A stretch of 64,000 nt of DNA from Sulfurimicrobium sp964384915 (GTDB lineage: Bacteria > Pseudomonadota > Gammaproteobacteria > Burkholderiales > Sulfuricellaceae), in NCBI GenBank assembly GCA_964384915.1, contig CAYLMA010000011.1, forward strand, positions 1 to 64,000, read 5' to 3'. The notes beneath the pieces were generated by a model. That model worked only from the letters and a program-made list of their open reading frames with translations, did no database searches and was not told where the DNA came from. The position numbers were made by a program, and so were the translations under genes. Position 1 is the first letter of the stretch, and every line of letters begins with the position of its first letter. This document shows, in pieces, positions 55,564-64,000 of the stretch.

Positions 55564-56703
55564 CTAGTTGAGCAGCTTGCCATTGCGGGAAATGGCATTG
55601 ATATCGACGTAGCTGGAGCCTCGATTGCGGGATGGGGAGAAATCCAGGTAGTAACCGCCGATATCCAACCTGCTGGAGGCTCTTAGCGCATCGCCTAGTT
55701 GCATGGGCGTGAAATCCTTGCCTAGCTTCTTCAAGGTGCTGACCAGCATTTTTGCCGCAATGAAACCTTCCAGGGTGAGATGGGAAGGCGCTTCGTCACG
55801 GTAGATTTCCATGATTTTCCTGTGCTCCATGACGATGGGCACTTTCCAGTTGCCGGGGTGCGGCACAACCTGCGCAATCATTACGCCTGCGGCCAGATCT
55901 TTTCCGGCGATGTCGAACAGGGTTTTGTGATCGATCCGGGACAGGCCCAGCATGAATACTCCGGCATCGAGCCGACGATAGTTTTTAACGAACTGCGCGG
56001 CGGGCAGCGTGTCGAGCGCCAGGATGATGGCCTGTGCCCTGGCTGCAAACGCAGCATTGATAGCCGCATCAAGACCGCTTCCGTCCGCCATGATGGAGTA
56101 CTTTCCGGCCAGCTTCATGTTCCGGCCAGCCAGCATGCGCTCAACCGCTTTCAGCGCGGACTTTCCATCATTGTTTGCGGAATGAACCACAGCGACACGG
56201 GTCAAGCCAGAAGAGAGCATCGGCCCGGCCAGTTTTACTGCTTCGCCGTCGAAACCGGGCCGGATGAAAAACACGTTTCTGTCCTGCTCGCCAGCTTCTC
56301 CGCCGGAGAGCGGCGCTACCAGCGGGATTCCCGATGCATTGAATGCGTTGTTGCCCAACAGGTTTTCAAGGCTGCCCTCGCCAAAATAGCCGAAGAAAGC
56401 ATCAATTTTCTGTCCGGGAGCGAGGAATTGCTGGTTGATGCGAGCGGACTTTTCCGTCGAACCGCCATTATCCATGACCAGGTGGTTGATTTTCCTTCCG
56501 TTTATTCCGCCAGTTGCATTGACATGATCGAAATAGACCTTGGCGCCGGCCAGATAATCCTGGCCGATATATCCGAGCGGTCCCGAAACATCGATGGATT
56601 GGGCAATAACGATATCGCGGGCGAGCGCTGCCGAAGCAAGGGAAAGCAGGCCGGAAAAAGACAGCAGTAAAAATACCGCCCGCAGGAAAAAAGGAATGTT
56701 CAT
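55564..56703 (-). CDS. Orphan periplasmic binding protein (Leu/Ile/Val type)
   Basis: 379 residues. Signal peptide (FFLRAVFLLLSFSGLLSLASAALA), then type I periplasmic fold of the Peripla_BP_6 type (DIVIAQSIDVSGPLGYIGQDYLAGAKVYFDHVNATGGINGRKI; ALRASSRLDIGGYYLDFSPSRNRGSSYVDI). No permease or ATPase adjoins it. It may be a sensor component; ligand unknown. Convergent with suhB. Confidence 0.88.
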   Translation of the reverse strand: MNIPFFLRAVFLLLSFSGLLSLASAALARDIVIAQSIDVSGPLGYIGQDYLAGAKVYFDHVNATGGINGRKINHLVMDNGGSTEKSARINQQFLAPGQKIDAFFGYFGEGSLENLLGNNAFNASGIPLVAPLSGGEAGEQDRNVFFIRPGFDGEAVKLAGPMLSSGLTRVAVVHSANNDGKSALKAVERMLAGRNMKLAGKYSIMADGSGLDAAINAAFAARAQAIILALDTLPAAQFVKNYRRLDAGVFMLGLSRIDHKTLFDIAGKDLAAGVMIAQVVPHPGNWKVPIVMEHRKIMEIYRDEAPSHLTLEGFIAAKMLVSTLKKLGKDFTPMQLGDALRASSRLDIGGYYLDFSPSRNRGSSYVDINAISRNGKLLN

Positions 56704-56892
56704 AACACCACCGAGCCCGGCTCATAAAGGAAGCGAATGGATTCTAACCGGCGAGTGTTACAGCAATGCGAGAAGTACACGCCGGCCTTGATCGGCAGCG
56801 CTCCAATAATGGCTGCGCATCAGATAGCTGTGATAACATAAACCCAGTATCCGCCCGGCAAAGAGGCGGTTTTCCATAAGATGGAGAGCGTC

Positions 56893-57801
56893 ATGGGTAA
56901 ACTGTTTGCATGGGTTTCGTACTGGATTTTTTTTGCCCTCAGCAACGCCGCCTGCGCCGAAGGCACTTACCGGCCAAGCGGAGCCGCCACAACCGAAATC
57001 ACTTACATTTTCGCCCCCCACCCCTACCTCAATCCACAGGATCTTTACAGCACATACGAGCCCATCGCGCGTTATCTGGAAGCCAAGATACCCGGAACCC
57101 GCTTCCGCGTAGAAACCTCGAAAGATTACGCCACCTACGAAGACAAGATTGCCGCGCGCAGCTTCCATTTCGGCCTCGCCAATCCTTACCAGACGGTGTT
57201 CAGCCTGGAGCGCGGCTATCGCGTCATTGCCAAAATGACCCCGGACGAGAACTTCCGCGGCCTGATGGTGATGCGCAAGGGCAAAAAATACAGGCATCCG
57301 CGTGATCTTGCCGGCGAGACGCTGTGTTTCCCCTCGCCCACTGCGGTCGCCGCCACCATGCTGCCCCTCCTGTACTTGCAGGAACATGGCCTGAACGTGA
57401 AACAGAACCCAATCAAATATGTCGGATCGCCTTATTCCTCGATCCTGAACGTCTACACCAAGGATGCGGCGTCCTGCGGCAGTTCCATCCGTCACTGGCG
57501 CAACTGGTCGCTGGAGAATCCCGACAAGGCGAAGGAACTGGAAGCCATTTGGCCGACGGAAGCATTGCCCCACAACGGCGTCATCGCCCGCGACGATGTC
57601 CCACCCATGCTGGCGCAGCAGGTCGCCGCCGCGCTGATCGCCATGAGCAAGGACAAGGAGCTCGACCAGAGCCAATTCAAAGCCGACCAGCAGCACTTCG
57701 AGGCCGGCAGCAACCATACTTACCAGCCCATGGCGGCTTTTCTCAAGCGTTATGACGAGGCCATCGGCCTACCGCCCCAGATGAAGGCGCAACCACGCTG
57801 A
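56893..57801 (+). CDS. PhnD-like periplasmic binding protein, partner of PAS-GGDEF-EAL protein
   Basis: 302 residues from the ATG at 56893 (GGAG six bases upstream; ATG at 56881 possible). Signal sequence (FAWVSYWIFFALSNAACAEG). Phosphonate/phosphite binding-protein fold (IFAPHPYLNPQDLYSTYEPIARYLEAKIPG; ARSFHFGLANPYQTVF; FPSPTAVAATMLPLLYL; YSSILNVYTKDAASCGSS). No transporter genes nearby. Its stop overlaps the probable CTG start of the GGDEF-EAL gene, implying a sensing partnership. Confidence 0.88.
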   Translation: MGKLFAWVSYWIFFALSNAACAEGTYRPSGAATTEITYIFAPHPYLNPQDLYSTYEPIARYLEAKIPGTRFRVETSKDYATYEDKIAARSFHFGLANPYQTVFSLERGYRVIAKMTPDENFRGLMVMRKGKKYRHPRDLAGETLCFPSPTAVAATMLPLLYLQEHGLNVKQNPIKYVGSPYSSILNVYTKDAASCGSSIRHWRNWSLENPDKAKELEAIWPTEALPHNGVIARDDVPPMLAQQVAAALIAMSKDKELDQSQFKADQQHFEAGSNHTYQPMAAFLKRYDEAIGLPPQMKAQPR

Positions 57802-60224
57802 ACAAGCTCCTCGATTTTTTCCTCCACAGCATCCGCGGCCGCATTATCGCCGGAGTGGTGGCGCTTCACGCCGTCCTGATGGGCCTGATCGTTGCCGACA
57901 TGGTGACGCGGCAACAGGCATTCATGGAACATCAGATCGGCAGCGAAGGCCAGAGCCTGGCCACAGCCCTTGCCGCCAACGCACCCGCCTGGCTGCTCAG
58001 CAACGATGTGGCCGCTCTGGGCGAGTTGGTCAACAGCCTTAAAGCCGTTCCGCATCTCCAACTCGCCCTCATTCTCGACAACGAAGGGAAAGTTCGAGCA
58101 TCCACCGACCCCTCGCTATTCAACCTGATGCTCCATGATGAGTCCAGCAAGCAGCTGCTCGCCACGGGCAAACAAAGTTGGCACGACGGCATGGTCGACA
58201 GCGTCAGCGAGATCATCAGCAACAGCCAGCGTATCGGCCATGCACGGGTTATCCTCAGCCGCTCAGCCGTGCAGAACGAACTCGATGTCGTCACCTACAA
58301 GGGCATGCTATACGCCGCCTTCGCCATCCTGCTGGGCGGTCTGCTGGCCTGGCTGCTGGTGCGCAGCATGACGCAACAGCTCAAACTGCTGTCCAACGCC
58401 GCGGACGCCATCGCCGGCGGCCAGCTTGACGTCGCCCTCGCAGACCGTACCGGACGCGACGAGGTTTCGCGTCTCAGCCGCGACTTCAAGCAGATGGCGC
58501 GCGCCCTGGAACAGGACCGGGAACAGCGCAGCCGCTTCGAACAGGCCCTGTTCGCCGAAAAAGAGCGCGCGCTGGTCACCTTGCAATCCATCGGCGATGC
58601 AGTCATCACCACCGATACCCATGGCAAGGTCGAATTTCTCAATCCGGTAGCACAGGAACTCACCGGCTGGACAACGGAAGAAGCCCGCGGCATGCCGCTG
58701 ACCGAAGTATTCCACATCATCAACGAGAACACTCGCGCAGAAATCGAGAACCCGGTGCAAATGGCCCTCCAGGGCAACCGCATTGTCGGCCTCGCCAATC
58801 ACACCCTGCTCATCCGCCGCGATGGACGCGAATTTTCGATCGAGGATTCGGCCGCCCCGATCCGCGACCGTGACGGCGGCGTCATCGGTGTCGTACTGGT
58901 ATTCCATGACAATACCCAGTCCCATGCCATGGCGCGCGAGATGTCCTACCAGGCAAGCCACGATGCACTCACCGGTCTAATAAACCGCCGCGAATTCGAA
59001 CACCACCTCAGCAGCCTGAGTGCCGATGCCATTGCCGAACATCGTCAACATGCCCTGCTCTATCTTGATCTCGACCAGTTCAAGATCATCAACGACACCT
59101 GCGGCCATGCTGCCGGAGATGAACTTCTGCGCCAGCTCACCGTGCTGCTGCAAGCCAGGGTGCGCGCAAACGACGTGCTGGCGCGGCTCGGCGGAGACGA
59201 ATTCGGCGTGCTGCTGGAAAGATGCCCCCTAGCCCAGGCGCAGAAGGTAGCCGAAGAACTGATAGAAACGGTAAAGAATTTCCACTTCTGCTGGGGAGAC
59301 AAGATTTTCACCATCGGCGCCAGCATCGGCCTCGTCGCCATCACGGATACAAGCCTCGACTGGGCAAGCCTGCTCAGCCACGCCGACACCGCCTGCTACC
59401 TTGCCAAGGAACGAGGCCGCAACCGTGTGCAGGCATACCATGCAGACGATGCAGAGCTTGCACAACGCCATAATGAAATGCATTGGGTCGGGCGCATTGC
59501 CAAGGCCTGCGAGGAGGACCGTTTCCGCCTCTATTTCCAGCCCATCGTCCCGGTATCGACGGCCGGCATGGGTCTGCCCCATTTCGAGATCCTGGTGCGG
59601 ATGCTGGACGAGGATGGCAAGCTGGTCGTTCCCGGCGTATTCATTCCCGCCGCGGAACGCTACAACCTGATGCTCACCCTGGACCGCTGGGTGGTGAGCA
59701 ATGCGCTCAACTGGCTGGCCGTCCACACGGGCACTCCCATGGTGTGCGCCATCAATCTGTCGGGCCAATCCATGGGGGACGAACGCTTTCTCGCCTTCGT
59801 CATTGCCAAAATCAGGGACACGGGCGTGGCGCCGGGCAATATCTGCTTCGAAATCACCGAGACGGCCGCCATTGCCAACCTGACCAGGGCCGTCCACTTC
59901 ATCGGCGAACTCAAGGCGCTGGGTTGCCGTTTTTCCCTCGATGATTTCGGCGCCGGACTTTCTTCCTTCGCCTACCTCAAGAACCTGCCGGTGGATTACC
60001 TCAAGATCGACGGCAGCTTCGTCAAAGATATGGAGCACAACGAAACCAGCCAGGCCATGGTCGAGGCCATCAACAACATCGGCCACACCATGAAAATCCA
60101 GACCATCGCGGAATTCGTGGAAAATCAGGCCATATTCGACCGGCTACAGGCGATCGGCGTGGATTTCGCCCAAGGCTACCTCATTGCCAAGCCAGCCCCG
60201 CTTGACGATTTCCGGCCTGGGTAA
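57798..60224 (+). CDS. PAS-GGDEF-EAL c-di-GMP signalling protein
   Basis: About 808 residues if started at the CTG at 57798, which preserves the first membrane segment (DFFLHSIRGRIIAGVVALHAV); GTG at 57855 is the next option. Periplasmic loop, second helix (AFAILLGGLLAWLLV), HAMP, PAS (IGDAVITTDTHGKVEFLNPVAQELTGW), then GGDEF (RLGGDEF at about 464, RAND I-site) and EAL (FEILVR at about 595; DDFGAG; KIDGSF). All catalytic motifs are intact. Close in sequence style to the protein at 8359-10479, which also has a coupled binding protein. Confidence 0.9.
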   Translation: MNKLLDFFLHSIRGRIIAGVVALHAVLMGLIVADMVTRQQAFMEHQIGSEGQSLATALAANAPAWLLSNDVAALGELVNSLKAVPHLQLALILDNEGKVRASTDPSLFNLMLHDESSKQLLATGKQSWHDGMVDSVSEIISNSQRIGHARVILSRSAVQNELDVVTYKGMLYAAFAILLGGLLAWLLVRSMTQQLKLLSNAADAIAGGQLDVALADRTGRDEVSRLSRDFKQMARALEQDREQRSRFEQALFAEKERALVTLQSIGDAVITTDTHGKVEFLNPVAQELTGWTTEEARGMPLTEVFHIINENTRAEIENPVQMALQGNRIVGLANHTLLIRRDGREFSIEDSAAPIRDRDGGVIGVVLVFHDNTQSHAMAREMSYQASHDALTGLINRREFEHHLSSLSADAIAEHRQHALLYLDLDQFKIINDTCGHAAGDELLRQLTVLLQARVRANDVLARLGGDEFGVLLERCPLAQAQKVAEELIETVKNFHFCWGDKIFTIGASIGLVAITDTSLDWASLLSHADTACYLAKERGRNRVQAYHADDAELAQRHNEMHWVGRIAKACEEDRFRLYFQPIVPVSTAGMGLPHFEILVRMLDEDGKLVVPGVFIPAAERYNLMLTLDRWVVSNALNWLAVHTGTPMVCAINLSGQSMGDERFLAFVIAKIRDTGVAPGNICFEITETAAIANLTRAVHFIGELKALGCRFSLDDFGAGLSSFAYLKNLPVDYLKIDGSFVKDMEHNETSQAMVEAINNIGHTMKIQTIAEFVENQAIFDRLQAIGVDFAQGYLIAKPAPLDDFRPG

Positions 60225-60229
60225 AAATT

Positions 60230-60469
60230 ATCCTAGAAACCTCAGTTGGACGTGGTGGAGTGTGCGGTTTTTGGGGCGCAGGGCAAGGCGCAACGACGCG
60301 GAATGGTCGTTCCATTCCAAGGAGTTGCAACGCAGCCATGCGCCCCAAAAACAGTGCAATCCACCACGTAGCGGCGTCACCAAACGGGTGAACCCATGAT
60401 TCAAGAAGAAATTTATTAAATTTATTGCGTTATGCACTCAATGAAGCGGTCAACTGAGGTTTCTAGGAT
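60230..60469. mobile_element. 240-bp MITE-like element
   Basis: 19-bp perfect terminal inverted repeats (60230-60248 and 60451-60469; ATCCTAGAAACCTCAGTTG and its complement) enclose a long imperfect hairpin (about 60250-60372) centred on GGAATGGTCGTTCCATTCC. No ORF. The right end overlaps the stop codon of the thioredoxin gene. Related ends occur near 26725 and 26900. Confidence 0.75.
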
Positions 60470-61329
60470 TATTTCCCCGACCGCGCAGCCGCATCGCGCA
60501 GGAAGGGCAGATATTGCAGCCAGCCCGATACCGGCCCGACATGGGAAAATACCACCATCCCGTGTTTGTCCAGCACATAAGTGGTGGGAAACACCCGCGC
60601 CAGTTCACGGTCGCGCATCTGCTTGCCATTGGCCAGGCCCAAGCTATCCGAACCCGCATCGGCCACCCCGGAATCGAACAGCGGCAGCTTGAAGCCCTGG
60701 GCGTCCATCCACAGGCTGGCCGTGCCGTAGTCCTCGCGCATCTGCAACAACACCAGCTGGATGTCGGACGACCCGCCCAAAGCCTGGTGCAGCTTCTGCA
60801 ACTCGGGCATTTCGTTGCGGCAGGGCGGGCACCAGGTGCCCCAGAAATGCACCAGCAGCACCTTGCCGCGAAAATCTGAGAGTTTCATCGCCTTGCCGGA
60901 GGGCGACTTGATCGCGAGGTCAAAGAAGCGCTCGCCGCGCGCCTTGCCGGTACTGGCTTTCGCCGCCTCGGCCCGGTTGCGGTAAGGGCGCCACAAGGAG
61001 CTCCAGTCTTTCGCGTTGAACACCACCCGGTCATCCAGCGCATACAGCACACAGGTCTGGCTCGTGCTCTCCTGACAGGCCTGCAACGCACCGTCAGAAG
61101 CCATATCCGCAGTCACTTCCCCGCCCTTCCAGGACCATGCCCCGCCCGGCGCGATGGCAAAAGCGCGGTGTCTGCCCGCCAGCAGAAAATCCTGATAGCC
61201 CTGGCGCCCGGCATTGTTGAGATGAGGGACGGCATTCACGTCATTCAGCGCGGCCGCCAAAGCCGCGTCCATGCCCAGAACGGCAAGCGCGGCGAGCAGG
61301 AAGCGCAGCGAAATCATTTTCAGCGTCAA
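60469..61329 (-). CDS. TlpA/redoxin-type periplasmic thioredoxin with extra N-terminal domain
   Basis: 286 residues from a TTG at 61329 with GGAG at ideal spacing; ATG at 61317 is the alternative. Signal peptide (ISLRFLLAALAVLGMDAALAAAL). Residues 25-125 form an unassigned domain, followed by a TlpA-like redoxin domain with active site WGTWCPPCRNEMPEL. Likely a disulfide reductase in the periplasm; the electron source is unknown. Two bases after the yjbQ remnant stop. Confidence 0.85.
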   Translation of the reverse strand: MTLKMISLRFLLAALAVLGMDAALAAALNDVNAVPHLNNAGRQGYQDFLLAGRHRAFAIAPGGAWSWKGGEVTADMASDGALQACQESTSQTCVLYALDDRVVFNAKDWSSLWRPYRNRAEAAKASTGKARGERFFDLAIKSPSGKAMKLSDFRGKVLLVHFWGTWCPPCRNEMPELQKLHQALGGSSDIQLVLLQMREDYGTASLWMDAQGFKLPLFDSGVADAGSDSLGLANGKQMRDRELARVFPTTYVLDKHGMVVFSHVGPVSGWLQYLPFLRDAAARSGK

Positions 61330-61330
61330 T

Positions 61331-62034
61331 TCATTCTCCGATCAAGTGCATCGCCACCCTGCGCCGTTGCGGCTGATGGCGATGCTCATACAAGTAGATG
61401 CCCTGCCAAGTGCCCAGCGCCATTGCGCCCCGATGCACCGGGATGGAAAGATGGGTCTGGGTCAGCGCGGCGCGCACGTGGGCCGGCATGTCGTCCGGGC
61501 CTTCCAGGCTGTGGGCGAAGAGCGGGTCGCCATCCTTAAGGACCCCCTGAACAAGTCAAACATGGTCGCGACGGGGTATTGCGGGATGCCAGGCTAGGAG
61601 AGAGATGCGCAGTGCAGTCATTCTGCACAAGCAGCTCTCGACACCGCATGGCGCCCGCAATACCCCGTCCCCAAAGGGTTCCATCGAAAACCGGCTTGCG
61701 CCGCGTTGCGCTCCTTGGCATCGTAGGCACGGCTACGACCTGCGTCGCGCGTCTTGCGCAAGCCGGTTTTCGATGGAACGCGATCCACGTTTGACTTGTT
61801 CAGGGGGTCCTTCACCAGCCGGGCGAAAAAACGCTCCAGGTCGGCCTGCACGTCCGGGTCGTAGTTTTCCTGGATCAGCAGGCTGGCGGAAGTATGCTGG
61901 ATGAACAGCGTCAGCAGCCCTTCAGCGATGCCCGAAGCGGCGACCCAGCGCGCCACCTCGGGCGTGAAGGCAGTCAGGCCGCGCCCCCGGTTGGCAAGTT
62001 CCAGCATTCCCTGTGCCTGTTTCATGAAAAACAT
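61331..62034 (-). pseudogene. yjbQ: YjbQ family (UPF0047) gene split by a MITE
   Basis: The 5' part (62034-61813) encodes MKQAQGMLELANRGRGL ... FIQHTSASLLIQENYDPDVQADLERFFARLV. The 3' part (61537-61331) encodes KDGDPLFAHSLEGPDDMPAHVRAALTQ ... GTWQGIYLYEHRHQPQRRRVAMHLIGE. Removing 61538-61812 restores one frame of 143 codons (142 residues), the usual YjbQ length. The insertion is 275 bp net, so the present frame runs into element sequence (KDPLNKSNVDRVPSKTGL) and ends at 61618. The family includes thiamine phosphate synthase-like activity in E. coli. Confidence 0.88.
61538..61812. mobile_element. 275-bp MITE inserted in yjbQ
   Basis: 24-bp perfect terminal inverted repeats (61538-61561 and 61789-61812; AAGGACCCCCTGAACAAG and its complement). 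A direct TCCTT lies at each end (61533-61537, 61808-61812), consistent with a 5-bp target duplication. Two inner inverted repeats are visible (GGGGTATTGCGGG/CCCGCAATACCCC and GTTCCATCGAAAACCGGCTT with its complement). No transposase. Confidence 0.88.
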
Positions 62035-62056
62035 TATACCCCCGCGCGCCGGGCAT

Positions 62057-62086
62057 AAAAAAACCGGGCGCATTGGCGCCCGGTTT
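62057..62086 (-). terminator. Rho-independent terminator of clpB
   Basis: 11-bp stem AAACCGGGCGC/GCGCCCGGTTT (62061-62071 with 62076-62086) with ATTG loop; on the minus strand it is followed by a T-run. It lies 16 bp after the clpB stop. Confidence 0.9.
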
Positions 62087-62101
62087 GCAGGGGCATGAAA
62101 A

Positions 62102-64000
<1,899 letters not shown>

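Noticed and set aside
56758..57717. 319-codon minus-strand open frame
   Set aside because: Shadow of the PhnD-like gene, which has a signal peptide, ribosome site and family motifs.

Overview
The window looks like a chromosomal segment of a motile, sulfide-oxidising betaproteobacterium. The best guess is the Nitrosomonadales/Gallionellales-Sulfuricella neighbourhood. This rests on a flavocytochrome c sulfide dehydrogenase pair, a FlhF/FlhG/FliA flagellar regulatory set with MotC/MotD-type stators, the gloB-methyltransferase-rnhA-dnaQ gene order, and a proteobacterial isc operon with a second cysteine desulfurase. No rRNA, tRNA, CRISPR array, prophage or transposase gene was seen. The sequence is a draft assembly: a run of 100 N lies inside a repetitive RTX gene.

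Layout. 1-3190 (minus): 5' part of a large secreted RTX calcium-binding protein that runs off the left edge and carries the gap. 3350-4340: a degraded patch with a pilin-like small ORF, a truncated and frameshifted apolipoprotein N-acyltransferase remnant, and a palindromic repeat. 4453-6533: feoAB and a terminator. 6549-8207: fccAB. 8359-14154: a GGDEF/EAL protein with its ABC-type binding-protein partner, then dnaQ, rnhA and a methyltransferase, with gloB divergent. 14234-22466: mltD, the yejABEF peptide importer and fabI. 22540-44715: a flagellar cluster (flgL-K-J-I-H-G-F-E-D-C-B, a diguanylate cyclase, flgA-M-N, motD-motC-fliA-flhG-flhF-flhA-flhB). 45042-46172: an HD-GYP protein. 46217-53892: isc cluster (iscX, fdx, hscA, hscB, iscA, iscU, iscS, a second desulfurase, iscR, cysE). 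53953-60224: trmJ, suhB, an orphan binding protein, then a PhnD-like binding protein overlapping a PAS-GGDEF-EAL protein. 60469-64000: a TlpA-like thioredoxin, a yjbQ gene split by a small insertion element, and clpB running off the right edge.

Regulation read from sequence. A sigma54-type promoter precedes flgB and sigma28-type promoters precede flgM and flgK, which fits a FlrC/FliA-tiered flagellar hierarchy. Two near-identical IscR-type boxes overlap the -35 elements of iscR and of cysE, which suggests cysteine synthesis is tied to Fe-S cluster status. Four c-di-GMP enzymes lie in 64 kb. Two of them are translationally coupled to an orphan periplasmic binding protein, which suggests ligand-gated c-di-GMP control of motility.

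The intergenic DNA is unusually repeat-rich. It holds GCTGANN heptamer arrays, 45-46 bp paired palindromes, CACGGAG-type inverted repeats and several MITE-like hairpin elements. One element (61538-61812) has 24-bp perfect terminal inverted repeats and interrupts yjbQ at a precisely reconstructable point.
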